In this document: piece by piece, positions 28,077 to 37,215 of the stretch | Layout of the letters: every line of letters begins with the position of its first letter | How positions within the stretch are numbered: the stretch's first letter is position 1 | From: Sphingomonas citri | GTDB taxonomy: Bacteria > Pseudomonadota > Alphaproteobacteria > Sphingomonadales > Sphingomonadaceae | Direction: 5' to 3' | Assembly: GCF_019429485.1 (NCBI RefSeq) | Contig: NZ_JAHXZN010000004.1 | Coordinates: forward strand, 186,001 to 250,000 | DNA: 64,000 bases | Notes under the pieces: model-generated | Databases searched by the model: none | Told to the model about the DNA's origin: nothing | Seen by the model: only the letters and a program-made list of their open reading frames with translations | Translations under genes and position numbers: made by a program

Positions 28077-28280
28077 ATGATCGTCATGCGATCGCCCGAT
28101 CGGGCGCGCGCGTCGTCGCGTGAAGTGTCGGAGCCGACGGCGTATAATGAAGGTTGGGCGCGCGGCGCCGACGTGCGCGGTGCGCTGGGCGACTGCCCGT
28201 ACCTCACGCCCCTGGTGCGGTATGAACGCGCGGAGTGGCTGCGCGGCTTCGCCGCGGGACGGCAGGATCGGCGCGGCTGA
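28077..28280 (+). CDS. Rmf/CrpP-family small protein (ribosome modulation factor-like)
   Basis: 67 residues. The C-terminal half, with YNEGWARGADV, then CPYLTPL and ERAEWLRGFAAGRQD, matches the pattern of E. coli Rmf (GYxAG..., CPY, R..WLGGW). Rmf-type proteins bind 30S/70S ribosomes and promote 100S dimers in stationary phase or stress; the CrpP branch has other proposed roles. I chose the ATG at 28077 because GGGGGAAG precedes it by four bases; a longer frame starts at 27996. It stands alone between a receptor and the RHS gene. Confidence 0.72.
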   Translation: MIVMRSPDRARASSREVSEPTAYNEGWARGADVRGALGDCPYLTPLVRYERAEWLRGFAAGRQDRRG

Positions 28281-28531
28281 GCGGCGCCCGCTGACCCATC
28301 CCGGCGTGAGGGAAGCTGGTATCTCGCGCGCCGTGCCATGCCGCCGTCCTGCCTCGCCTATGATGTGGCGGAGGGCGGCGATGATCGTGGTGCGGCACAG
28401 AACGGCTCGAAGTGCGCGGCGCGGAGGCGTCGCGACGAGGCGGGTGTAAGCCGTGTCATCGCCGATCCGTCTGGGTCTGGCGTCGCGTTCTGCGGGAGTG
28501 TCGCGGCTGGCGCATATGGGAAAGCGCCGCC

Positions 28532-31500
28532 GTGTCCGTCATTCTCCCCGCCGTCTGTCGCGGCCTGTTGCTGTTCGTCTTCCTGATTGCGGCCGCTTCC
28601 GCGCGAGCGCAGGATAGCGACGATGATCCCGAGCTCGGGCCCGTCTACGTCCATCCCGGTACGCCGGGGCAAACGGTCGACAAGAACGGTATCGATCTCG
28701 CGACGGGTCGCTTCGTTGGTCACTACGCGTCGTTGTCGATCGGCAGCGGCGATACCGCGCTGCGTTGGTCCGATGGAGCCGACGATCTCACGCGCGCGCG
28801 GCTGCTGATCCAGGGGAGCAGCTATTTCGTCTCGATCGGCGACATCACCACCGAATTCCTCCAGCAGGACGGTGGAGGGTTCGTCCCGCTGATGAAGAAG
28901 GGCGAGACGCTCCAGCTGATCGGCAACGACTTCATCTACACCAATCGCTCCGGGGACCAGCTGATGTTCCGGCTCAAATGGCTGGAACACTATCAGATTG
29001 CGAACACGCCCAGCAATTTCCTGCCGGTGTCGCTACGGCGCCACGACGGTCTCACGGTTGCTTTCAACTATGACAGCGGCACGACGCGGCATTCCGCCAT
29101 CCGCAAGAAGAAGAAGCATTGGATGCGGCTCGGCTCGCTGTCGACCACCAACGGTTATGTCCTGCGGCTGCTATACGGGCAGAGCGAACTGCCCGACACC
29201 GGCTCCTGGACGATGCCGTGGTTCCAGCGCACCGGCTATGCGATCGGCCGTCTCGCCGACGGGTGCGGCGCGACGTCGGGCGCGGGGTGCCTGCGCCAGG
29301 TCTCGGTCGACGCCGACGGCTCGGTGACCGACGCGGCGGGACAGCGGACGACGGTGACCCGCGCCAACGGCACGGTCAGCGTGCGGCGGCCGGGCTCGAC
29401 CAGCGACGACGAGGTGATCGTCGGGGAGGGCAGCCCCACCGTGACGATGGGCGGCGTGACGACGACCTACTCCCGTACCGACAACGAGGACCTCACCCAT
29501 ACGATGACGGTGGTCGAGAGCGACCTGCCGGCGCGGCGCTACGTGTTCAGCGAGACGCTGTTCAACCTGCTGCGCGAGGAGTGGCAAGCCGAGCCGGACG
29601 GGCCGGTCCTGACGCGGCGATACGAGTATGACCGGGACAGCGGCCTGCTCCTGCGCGTGACCGAACCCGAAGGCAATTACACCAGGTTCAGCTACGACGG
29701 CCGCGGCAACGCCGTCGAGACGAGGATCGTGTCGAAGACGCCCGGCACCCCAGCGGACATCGTCACCAGCGCGACCTATCCGGCGACGTGCGACAACCCG
29801 CTGACGTGCAACCAGCCGCTCACCACCACCGACGCCCGCGGCGGCGTGACCGACTATAGCTACGATCCGGTCCACGGCGGGGTGCGCAGCGTAACACGGC
29901 CCGCGGCGGATCCGGGGCAGCCGGCACGGCGCGCGACCGCGCGCTACGACTATGACAAGTTCGACGCGCACGGCTTGGTGGTCGACACGACGCCGCAATA
30001 CGACGACGACGGCAACCTCGTCGACTCCGCCCCCGGCGTGTGGCTGCCCTCGCGGCTCACCGTCTGCGCCACGCGGGTCGACTGCGCCGGCACCGCCGAC
30101 GAGACGGTGACGACACTGAGCTACGGCGAAGGGCTCAACGTGGCGTCGATCACGCGCGCGGCGGGGGGCAAGGCCGCGCCGAGCGACGCCGCGGTGCTGA
30201 GCGCGACGACCAACTTCGCTTATGACACGATCGGCGACGTGACGGCCGCGGACGGGCCGCTGGCGGGGCCGGCCGACACGGTGCACACCCGCTACGATCT
30301 GTTGCGCCGACCGACCGGCACGGTGTTGCCCGACCCGGACGGCGACGGCCCGCGCGCGGCGCGCGCGACGCGGGTGACCTACAATGCCGACGGCAGTGTG
30401 GCGTCGGTGGAGCAGGGCACGGACACGAGCCCGGCGGCGTCCGATTTCGGCGGCTTTACCCCGCTGCAGCGGCTCGATTACGGCTATGACGGCTATCACC
30501 GCCCGGTCCGCCAGGCGCTCGCGCTGGGCGGAAAGACCTATGCGCTGAGCCAGCAGAGCTACGATGGCCATGGCCGCCCGGAGTGCAGCGTGACACGGCT
30601 TGACCCGACGCAGTGGGACAAAGCGGGCGACGCGTGCACGCCGCAGACGGGCGCTCGCGGCACCGACCGGGTGGTGCGACGCGGTTATGACCTGCTCGGC
30701 CGGGTGCGGTGGCAGACGAGCGGCTACGGCAGCGCGACGCCGTCGACCGAGCGGACGAGCTACAGCGCGAACGGCGTGGTCGCGGTGGTGACCGACGGTG
30801 ACGACCATCCGACGGCCTATGCGCGCGACGGTTTCGACCGTCCGTGGCGGAGCTGCTACGCGGTGGCGAGCGTGGCGGACTGCGCGGCGGCGCCGGCGGA
30901 CTATCGTGAGCTGAGCTTCGCGGGCAACGGCGACCTGTCGGGGGTGCGGCTGCGCGACGGTCGCTCGCTGTCGTTCGGCTATGACGGGCTGGGTCATCGC
31001 GCGACGGTGACGTTCGTGTCGCCGACCGGGGCGAGCGACGCGACGACGACCTACGGCTACGACCTGCTCGACCGAACGGTGAGCGTGAGCGACGTGGCGG
31101 GGCAGAGCGTGGGCTATGGCTATGACGCGCTCGGGCGGGTGGTGAGCGAGACGGGCGCCTCGGGGACGCTGCGCAGCGACTATGACGCGGCCGGCCGGCG
31201 GGTTCGGCTGACCTGGGGCGACGGCTTCTGGGTGCGCTACGACTATGACCCGACCGGCGCGCTGACCGCGGTGACGGAGGATAGCGGTCACAGCCTGGCG
31301 TCGTACGAGTATGACGATCTGGGGCGGCGGACGCGGCGGCTGCTGGGCAACGGCGCGAACACGACCTTCGATTATGGCGGGACGCCGTGGCTGAAGACGC
31401 TGGGCGTGGCGGGCGTGTCGATCGGGCTCGACGCGAACGCGGCGGGTCAGATCACCGGGCGGACGCTGTCGGATCGGACGCTGGCGTATCGCGCGCCGAT

Positions 31501-32746
31501 GGACGTGACGCGCGGCTACGGCGTGAACGCGCTCAACCAATACACGCGCTCGGGCGCGGTGGTGCCGAGCTATGACGCGCGCGGCAACCTGACGAGCGCG
31601 CACGGGGCGAGCGGGGGCGACCGCTACGTGTACGACCTGCGCGACCGGCTGGTGGCGGCGGGGCCGGACGGCGCGGCGGCGGACCGGCGCCTGGGCTATG
31701 ACCCGCTGGGTCGGCTGGTGCAGGTGGAGCCGGCGGATCTGGCGTGGGAATGGGACGGCGCGCAGCTGGTGACGGAGCGGCGCGGCGGCGCGGTGGTGGC
31801 GCGCTACGTGCCGGGGGCGGGGGCGGACGAGCCTTTGGTGTGGTACGACGGGGCGGACCGGACGCGGCGGCGCTGGCTGGAGGCGGACGAGCGCGGCTCG
31901 GTGGTGCGGGTGAGCGACGACGCGAACGCGACGGTGGCGCTGAACCGCTACGACGACTGGGGGGTGCCGAAGCGGGGGAACCTGGGGCGGTTCCAGTACA
32001 CCGGCCAGATGTGGCTGCCGGAGCTGCGCTTCTATTATTACAAAGCGCGGATGTACTCGCCGACGCTGGGGCGATTCCTCCAGCCGGACCCGATCGGCTA
32101 TGCCGCGGGGCGGAACTGGTATGAATATGTCGGGGGTGATCCGGTCAATGCGGTCGATCCGATGGGGTTGCAGGAGGGAGAGGGTGGGGCGCCGCCTTCG
32201 TCCGATGGAGCGATGCCGGACGATATCGTTGTGCAGGGGGAGCCGCTACCGAGCCCGCCGCTCAGCGGCGATCTTGGTATCGGTGTCGGAGTGCAGTTCG
32301 ATACGCAAGGCACGCTGGGGCGCTTGGATGTCGGCGCCGCGGCGTCGAGCAGCGGTCCCGAAACAACCGTCGGCGCTGAAGTGGTTGTCACGGCGAAGGT
32401 GCCCTGCAACCTGCTATGCAAGGTCGAGCGCCTCCTCCATATCGGCAGAATTGGGGCTCAGGGAGAAGCCGCGGTCCGCGCACATTATGATATCGGGCCG
32501 AAGATAGGTGTAAGAATGGACGGAAGACAGCGCTACCCGGATGGCCTGACTGACACCGTTCTTAGCGAAGTGAAGAACGTTGCATACCTTTGTTTTTCTG
32601 GACAAATTAAGTCCTATTTGTCCTTAAGCAAGCAGCGTGGGCTAGAATTTCACCTCTACATCAGGTCAAGTACCCAGCTAAGTCACGCAATGATTTATCT
32701 TGTTGCAAGCGGAAAGATAGAAATCAGATATATTCCGGGGATGTAA
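28532..32746 (+). CDS. secreted RHS/YD-repeat protein with C-terminal nuclease-like toxin domain
   Basis: 1404 residues from a GTG at 28532 (GGGAAAG upstream), giving a Sec signal peptide (residues 1-26, cleaved near SARA-Q). About residues 27-1160 are RHS/YD repeats (RYEYDRDSG, YDPTGALTAV, YEYDDLGRRT), a beta-cage shell. The core closes with FYYYKARMYSPTLGRFLQPDPIG-type sequence and DPMGL at about 1208-1212, the standard RHS junction. The last ~190 residues differ in style and become AT-richer. They contain RYPDGLTD, then SEVKN about six residues on (a PD-(D/E)XK pattern near 1333-1349), followed by QIKSYL and HLYIRSST, resembling Tox-REase-7-like nuclease toxins. Probably a contact-dependent toxin. 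The gene just downstream fits immunity. Confidence 0.9.
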   Translation: MSVILPAVCRGLLLFVFLIAAASARAQDSDDDPELGPVYVHPGTPGQTVDKNGIDLATGRFVGHYASLSIGSGDTALRWSDGADDLTRARLLIQGSSYFVSIGDITTEFLQQDGGGFVPLMKKGETLQLIGNDFIYTNRSGDQLMFRLKWLEHYQIANTPSNFLPVSLRRHDGLTVAFNYDSGTTRHSAIRKKKKHWMRLGSLSTTNGYVLRLLYGQSELPDTGSWTMPWFQRTGYAIGRLADGCGATSGAGCLRQVSVDADGSVTDAAGQRTTVTRANGTVSVRRPGSTSDDEVIVGEGSPTVTMGGVTTTYSRTDNEDLTHTMTVVESDLPARRYVFSETLFNLLREEWQAEPDGPVLTRRYEYDRDSGLLLRVTEPEGNYTRFSYDGRGNAVETRIVSKTPGTPADIVTSATYPATCDNPLTCNQPLTTTDARGGVTDYSYDPVHGGVRSVTRPAADPGQPARRATARYDYDKFDAHGLVVDTTPQYDDDGNLVDSAPGVWLPSRLTVCATRVDCAGTADETVTTLSYGEGLNVASITRAAGGKAAPSDAAVLSATTNFAYDTIGDVTAADGPLAGPADTVHTRYDLLRRPTGTVLPDPDGDGPRAARATRVTYNADGSVASVEQGTDTSPAASDFGGFTPLQRLDYGYDGYHRPVRQALALGGKTYALSQQSYDGHGRPECSVTRLDPTQWDKAGDACTPQTGARGTDRVVRRGYDLLGRVRWQTSGYGSATPSTERTSYSANGVVAVVTDGDDHPTAYARDGFDRPWRSCYAVASVADCAAAPADYRELSFAGNGDLSGVRLRDGRSLSFGYDGLGHRATVTFVSPTGASDATTTYGYDLLDRTVSVSDVAGQSVGYGYDALGRVVSETGASGTLRSDYDAAGRRVRLTWGDGFWVRYDYDPTGALTAVTEDSGHSLASYEYDDLGRRTRRLLGNGANTTFDYGGTPWLKTLGVAGVSIGLDANAAGQITGRTLSDRTLAYRAPMDVTRGYGVNALNQYTRSGAVVPSYDARGNLTSAHGASGGDRYVYDLRDRLVAAGPDGAAADRRLGYDPLGRLVQVEPADLAWEWDGAQLVTERRGGAVVARYVPGAGADEPLVWYDGADRTRRRWLEADERGSVVRVSDDANATVALNRYDDWGVPKRGNLGRFQYTGQMWLPELRFYYYKARMYSPTLGRFLQPDPIGYAAGRNWYEYVGGDPVNAVDPMGLQEGEGGAPPSSDGAMPDDIVVQGEPLPSPPLSGDLGIGVGVQFDTQGTLGRLDVGAAASSSGPETTVGAEVVVTAKVPCNLLCKVERLLHIGRIGAQGEAAVRAHYDIGPKIGVRMDGRQRYPDGLTDTVLSEVKNVAYLCFSGQIKSYLSLSKQRGLEFHLYIRSSTQLSHAMIYLVASGKIEIRYIPGM
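31191..31817 (+). repeat. direct repeat unit A (inside the RHS gene)
   Basis: This stretch of the RHS core is repeated at 33348-33974 with a constant offset of 2157 bases and no gaps, only scattered substitutions. The encoded segments differ at roughly six of ~209 residues. It can support homologous recombination that swaps or deletes the toxin/immunity module between the copies. Confidence 0.95.
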
Positions 32747-32751
32747 GATCG

Positions 32752-33339
32752 ATGGCAATTAAAGCACCCATGACCACTGCGGAGCTGCTCGCAATCCTAG
32801 AGAAGGATCCTGTCTATCAGGAAAAAGCGAAGAGGAAGGCCGCCGAGACAGCCGAAAAGCATAGGATCTTTCGTGAAGACGTAGCACCGCTGGCCGAAGA
32901 ACTCCGGCAAGCGGGCTGGAACGTGACGAGTCCATGGGACCTGGTCAACACGCCGATGGCCTACGAGAGCGCGATCCCGGTGCTCCTGCGACATCTCGAT
33001 CGGCCGTACCTCGACCGCAATCGCGAGGGTATTGCTCGCGCACTCGCGGTTAAAGAGGCGCGCCATGCGTGGACTACCCTGCGAGCGGCATATGAGAACG
33101 AGCGGGAAGAAACAGGATTTAAGGAGGGGCTTGCGGTCGCTTTATCTGTGATCGCAAAGGCGGAGTTGCTGAATGAAGTTATAGAGTTGATCCGCAATCC
33201 CGAGAATGGACCCACTCGAAGCGTTTTTGTTCGCAACTTACGTCGTTCGCGCTCGCCCGAGGCCAAACGGGTCTTGGAGGAACTCGCGGGCGTTCCCGAT
33301 CTCGCCGCCGAGATCGGCCGGCCCAAGGCTAGGCAATGA
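32752..33339 (+). CDS. putative immunity protein to the RHS nuclease toxin
   Basis: 195 residues, starting 5 bases after the toxin stop codon and ending 8 bases before the displaced RHS copy, the classical position for a cognate immunity gene. The sequence is mostly helical; residues ~70-190 look like HEAT-type helical pairs (SAIPVLLRHLDRPYLDRNREGIARAL; ALSVIAKAELLNEVIELIRNP; RRSRSPEAKRVLEELAG), similar in character to HEAT-repeat immunity proteins. GC content and codon use are lower than in flanking genes, as is the toxin tip. No signal peptide: it should act in the cytoplasm, where a nuclease would do harm. Assignment rests on position and style, not on a recognised family. Confidence 0.75.
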   Translation: MAIKAPMTTAELLAILEKDPVYQEKAKRKAAETAEKHRIFREDVAPLAEELRQAGWNVTSPWDLVNTPMAYESAIPVLLRHLDRPYLDRNREGIARALAVKEARHAWTTLRAAYENEREETGFKEGLAVALSVIAKAELLNEVIELIRNPENGPTRSVFVRNLRRSRSPEAKRVLEELAGVPDLAAEIGRPKARQ

Positions 33340-33347
33340 TGGGCTGA

Positions 33348-34006
33348 CCGGCCGGCGGGTGCGGCTGACCTGGGGCGACGGCTTCTGGGTGCGCTACGAC
33401 TATGACCCGACCGGCGCGCTGACCGCGGTGACGGAGGATAGCGGTCACAGCCTGGCGTCGTACGAGTATGACGATCTGGGGCGGCGGACGCGGCGGCTGC
33501 TCGGCAACGGCGCGAACACGAGCTACGATTATGGCGGGACGCCGTGGCTGGGGACGCTGGGCGTGGCGGGCGTGTCGATCGGGCTCGACACGAACGCGGC
33601 GGGGCAGATCACCGGGCGGACGCTGTCGGATCGGACGCTGGCGTATCGCGCGCCGATGGACGTGACGCGCGGCTACGGCGTGAACGCGTTGAACCAGTAC
33701 ACGCGCTCGGGCGCGGTGGTGCCGAGCTATGACGCGCGCGGCAACCTGACGAGCGCGCACGGGGCGAGCGGAGGCGACCGCTACGTGTACGACCTGCGCG
33801 ACCGGCTGGTGGCGGCGGGGCCGGACGGCGCGGCGGCGGACCGGCGCCTGGGCTATGACCCGCTGGGTCGGCTGGCGCAGGTGGAGCCGGCGGGTCTGGC
33901 GTGGGAGTGGGACGGCGCGCAGCTGGTGACGGAGCGGCGCGGCGGCGCGGTCGTGGCGCGCTACGTGCCGGGGGGCGAGCGACGTGACGACGCGCTCCGC
34001 CCATGA
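33348..34006 (+). pseudogene. displaced RHS core fragment (orphan rhs)
   Basis: 33348-33974 copies the RHS core segment 31191-31817 and then stops matching; the frame ends at a TGA at 34004-34006. It has no start signal of its own and no toxin tip; it lies directly behind the immunity gene. Orphan rhs fragments left when a new toxin-immunity module displaced an older C-terminus have this structure. Confidence 0.85.
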
Positions 34007-34064
34007 CCCGTCGGGTCGGCTGCGCCGGATCGAGCCGGCCGGGCTGTCGTACGAGTGGGTCGCC
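34005..34064 (+). pseudogene. third, diverged RHS remnant
   Basis: Translating from 34005 gives DPSGRLRRIEPAGLSYEW, which aligns with DPLGRLVQVEPADLAWEW of the full gene (about 31699-31755). It is in another frame from the preceding fragment and clearly more diverged, so it stems from a different, older rhs allele. Confidence 0.6.
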
Positions 34065-34191
34065 GCTCCTCCGAGCGGATCGTGGCGGCGCGGATAGGCG
34101 CGGCAGCAGACGGCATCACTCATTCGGCGCTGTTCGCCCCGCACGGCCGATTATTCCCCGCCACGACCGCCGCGATCGCTTGTGCCGCACC

Positions 34192-34197
34192 TATAAT
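34192..34197 (+). promoter_or_regulatory. candidate -10 element for the virB operon
   Basis: TATAAT, a perfect -10 hexamer in GC-rich DNA, 69 bases before the virB2 start; no matching -35 is seen at the right distance (34169-34174 is GC-rich), so it is a weak call. Confidence 0.35.
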
Positions 34198-34265
34198 AAA
34201 CGTGACGCCGTGGGGGGCCGACCGCGGGCCCGGCGTGCGGCGACACGGTAGGTGGGAGCGAGTGC

Positions 34266-34586
34266 GTGAGACGAGCGCGAGCGACGATGGCGACCGGCAC
34301 TTCGCTGTTCCTCTGTCGCGCGTCGACCGCCGCCGCGCAGGAGCTGGGCAGCGATCCCGCCGGCTCGGGCGCTATCGTCGGCGCGGTCCACTGGCTGCAG
34401 GGAACGCTGCTCGGCACGGTGGCCACGGTCGCGGCGGTGATCGCGGTCGCGGTCGTCGGCTTCATGATGCTCACGGGACGGATCAACTGGCGCTACGGCG
34501 CCACCGTGATCCTGGGCTGCTTCATCCTGTTCGGCGCGGCCAGCATCGTCGCGGGGATCCGCACCGCCGCCACGCCGGGCGGGTGA
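34266..34586 (+). CDS. virB2: VirB2/TrbC-type T4SS pilin
   Basis: 106 residues with a signal-type N-terminus (cleavage near STAAAQ) and two hydrophobic helices (about 40-65 and 78-98, the latter within GRINWRYGATVILGCFILFGAASIVAG), the pilin fold of VirB2. It would form the conjugative or secretion pilus subunit after processing. GTG at 34266 has GGGAG upstream; an ATG at 34287 is an alternative. First gene of the T4SS operon; its stop codon overlaps the virB3 start (GTGA). Confidence 0.85.
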   Translation: MRRARATMATGTSLFLCRASTAAAQELGSDPAGSGAIVGAVHWLQGTLLGTVATVAAVIAVAVVGFMMLTGRINWRYGATVILGCFILFGAASIVAGIRTAATPGG

Positions 34587-34873
34587 ACGTGGCGGAGATC
34601 GAGCGTGACCGGCTGTTCGTCGCGCTGACCCGCCCGCAGATGTTCGCCGGCGTCACCTATAGCTTTTTCACCGCCAACGCGGTGCTCGCGACCGAGCTGT
34701 TCCTGCTCCCGCACGGCGCGTGGGTGATCGCCGCGGCGCTGCTGATCCACCTTTGCGGCATGGCGCTGTGTGTGCGCGAGCCGCGCGTCTTCGACCTGTG
34801 GCTGACGCGCGTCGGCCGCTGCCCACGGGTGCGCAACCACGCGATCTGGCGATGCAACTCCTACCGGCCCTGA
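34583..34873 (+). CDS. virB3: VirB3-type T4SS inner-membrane protein
   Basis: 96 residues. The start DRLFVALTRPQMFAGVTY and two hydrophobic segments (about 24-58) followed by EPRVFDLW match VirB3, which anchors VirB4 and helps pilus assembly. The GTG overlaps the virB2 stop by four bases, and the C-terminus overlaps virB4 by 22 bases, both typical of virB operons. A second GTG two codons on is also possible. Confidence 0.85.
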   Translation: MNVAEIERDRLFVALTRPQMFAGVTYSFFTANAVLATELFLLPHGAWVIAAALLIHLCGMALCVREPRVFDLWLTRVGRCPRVRNHAIWRCNSYRP

Positions 34874-37215
34874 CGCGCGACCCGAGCGTCGTCGCGCGTG
34901 AGCGGTCGGTGGGCAGCCACCTGCCCTACGCACGCCACGTCGACGCGCGCACGCTGGAGACGCGCGACGGGCTGCTGCTCCAGATCATCCACCTGCGCGG
35001 GCTGCTGTTCGAGACCGCCGACAGCGACGAGCTCGACTATCGCAAGCGGCTGCGCGACGCGATGCTCCGAGCGATCGGCACATCGCAATTCGCGCTCTAC
35101 CATCACGTCGTGCGCCACCGCGTCGAGGCCGCGCTGGACGGCAGCTTCCCCGACGCCTTCTCCACGCGGCTCGATGCCGCCTGGCGCGCGCGGCTGGCGA
35201 CCCGGCGGCTCTACGTCAACGACCTGTACCTCACGCTCGTGCGCCGCCCGTTGCAGGGCAGGGTGGGGCTGATCGACCGCGCGCGCGGCCTGTTCGCGCG
35301 CCGCGCGCCCGACACGATCGCGCGCGACCTGCGCCAGCTCGACGTCGCGCGCGAGGCGCTGCTCGCCGCGCTCGGCAGCTACGCGCCGCGGCTGCTCGGC
35401 ACCTATGCGACGCGCGACGGCACCTGCTCCGAGCCGCTCGAGTTCCTCTCGCACCTGCTCAACGGCGAGCTGCGCCCGGTGCTGCTGCCGCTGCAGGACG
35501 TGGGCGACTATCTGCCCTATCGTCGCGTGAGCTTCGGGCAGGAGACGGTCGAGCTCGGCCCGGCCGCTACTGCGCCGCGCGACTTCGTCGCTTTGATCTC
35601 GATCAAGGACTATCCCGCGCAGACCAGCGCGGGGATGTTCGACGAGCTGCTGCGGCTGCCGCTCGAGCTGGTCGTGGCGCAGTCGTTCGGCTTCGTCGAC
35701 CGCGCCGCCGCGCTCGGCCGCATGAACCTGGCGCTGCGGCGGATGCGCTCGGCCGAGGACGAGGCAGTGAGCCTGCGCGCCAGCCTCAGCGACGCCAAGG
35801 ACGAGGTGGCCGCCGGGCGCGCCGGCTTCGGCGAGCATCACATGACGGTCGCGGTGCGCGGGGACACGCCCGCCGCGGTCGACGCCGGCGTCGCCGAGGT
35901 GCAGGCGACGCTGGCCGAGCTCGGCGTGGTTGCTGCGCGCGAGGACATCGCGCTCGAACCCGCCTTCTGGGCGCAATTCCCCGGTAACTTCGAGTATATC
36001 GCCCGGCGCGGCCTGGTCTCCACCACCAACTTCGCCGGCCTTGCCAGCGTGCACAATTTCGCACTCGGCCAAGCCAGCGGCAATCATTGGGGCGACGCCG
36101 TGTCGCTGCTCGAGACCACCGCAGCGGGGCCCTATTACTTCAACTTCCACCACGGCGACCTCGGCAATTTCACCGTCATCGGCCCGTCCGGCTCGGGCAA
36201 GACCGTCGTCGTCAACTTCCTGCTCGCGCAGGCGCGCCGGAACGACCCGCGCATCGTCTTCTTCGACAAGGACCGCGGCGCCGAGCTGTTCCTGCGCGCG
36301 ATCGGCGGGCGCTACGACGTGCTGCGCCCCGGCACACCCGCCGGCCTCAATCCGCTCGCGCTGCCCGACACGCCCGCCAACCGCCAGTTCCTGCTCGACT
36401 GGCTCGTCCTGCTCGCGGGCGGCGCGGCGCTCGACGAGATCGAGCGCATGCGCGACGCGATCGACGACAATTACGCCGCGCCCGCCGACTTCCGTCGGCT
36501 GCGCCATCTGGTCGAGCTGTTTCGGGGCGACCGCCGACCGCAGCCGGGCGACCTTTGGGCGCGGCTGCAGCCGTGGTGGGGCGAGGGCGAGCGCGCCTGG
36601 CTGTTCGACAATGCCGAGGACACCACCGACCTCGCCGCGCGCGCGGTCGGCTTCGACATGACGCAGGTGCTCGACGACGCGGCGGTGCGCACGCCGGCGA
36701 TGCTCTACCTGTTCCACCGCGTGGAGGAGCGGCTCGACGGCACGCCCGCGATCATCATGGTCGACGAGGGCTGGAAAGCGCTCGACGACGAGGTGTTCGT
36801 GCGCCGGATCAAGGACTGGGAGAAGACGATCCGCAAGCGCAACGGCATCGTCGGCTTCGCCACGCAGAGCGCGCAGGACGCGCTGCAGAGCCGCATCGCC
36901 AGCGCGATCATCGAGCAGGCCGCGACGCAGATCTTCATGGCCAATCCCAAGGCGCAGGTGGCCGACTATGTCGACGGCTTCGGACTGACCCAGCACGAGT
37001 TCGAGCTGGTCCGCGCGCTGCCCGACAGCGCGCGCTGCTTCCTCGTCAAGCACGCGCAGGAGAGCGTGGTGGTGCGGCTCAACCTCGCCGGCGAGGAGGA
37101 GCTGCTCACCGTGCTGTCGGGGCGCGAGCGTACCGTCCGCCTGCTCGACTCGATCCGCGCCGAGGTCGGCGACGATCCGGCGGACTGGCTGCCGCGCCTG
37201 CTGGAGCGCGCGTGA
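34852..37215 (+). CDS. virB4: VirB4-type T4SS ATPase
   Basis: 787 residues; the AAA+ ATPase that powers pilus biogenesis and substrate transfer at the inner membrane. Walker A GPSGSGKT at 444-451 and Walker B IIMVDEGW at about 632-639; the N-terminal CagE/TrbE/VirB domain (SHLPYARHVDARTLETRDG) is complete. Start at 34852 keeps the usual family N-terminus and overlaps virB3 by 22 bases; the longer frame is a shadow of virB3. virB6 begins inside its stop codon (TGATG). Confidence 0.94.
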   Translation: MQLLPALTRDPSVVARERSVGSHLPYARHVDARTLETRDGLLLQIIHLRGLLFETADSDELDYRKRLRDAMLRAIGTSQFALYHHVVRHRVEAALDGSFPDAFSTRLDAAWRARLATRRLYVNDLYLTLVRRPLQGRVGLIDRARGLFARRAPDTIARDLRQLDVAREALLAALGSYAPRLLGTYATRDGTCSEPLEFLSHLLNGELRPVLLPLQDVGDYLPYRRVSFGQETVELGPAATAPRDFVALISIKDYPAQTSAGMFDELLRLPLELVVAQSFGFVDRAAALGRMNLALRRMRSAEDEAVSLRASLSDAKDEVAAGRAGFGEHHMTVAVRGDTPAAVDAGVAEVQATLAELGVVAAREDIALEPAFWAQFPGNFEYIARRGLVSTTNFAGLASVHNFALGQASGNHWGDAVSLLETTAAGPYYFNFHHGDLGNFTVIGPSGSGKTVVVNFLLAQARRNDPRIVFFDKDRGAELFLRAIGGRYDVLRPGTPAGLNPLALPDTPANRQFLLDWLVLLAGGAALDEIERMRDAIDDNYAAPADFRRLRHLVELFRGDRRPQPGDLWARLQPWWGEGERAWLFDNAEDTTDLAARAVGFDMTQVLDDAAVRTPAMLYLFHRVEERLDGTPAIIMVDEGWKALDDEVFVRRIKDWEKTIRKRNGIVGFATQSAQDALQSRIASAIIEQAATQIFMANPKAQVADYVDGFGLTQHEFELVRALPDSARCFLVKHAQESVVVRLNLAGEEELLTVLSGRERTVRLLDSIRAEVGDDPADWLPRLLERA

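Noticed and set aside
33206..34006. An intact gene made of the immunity 3' end and the RHS copy
   Set aside because: The frame overlaps the immunity gene out of frame and has no start signal or toxin tip.
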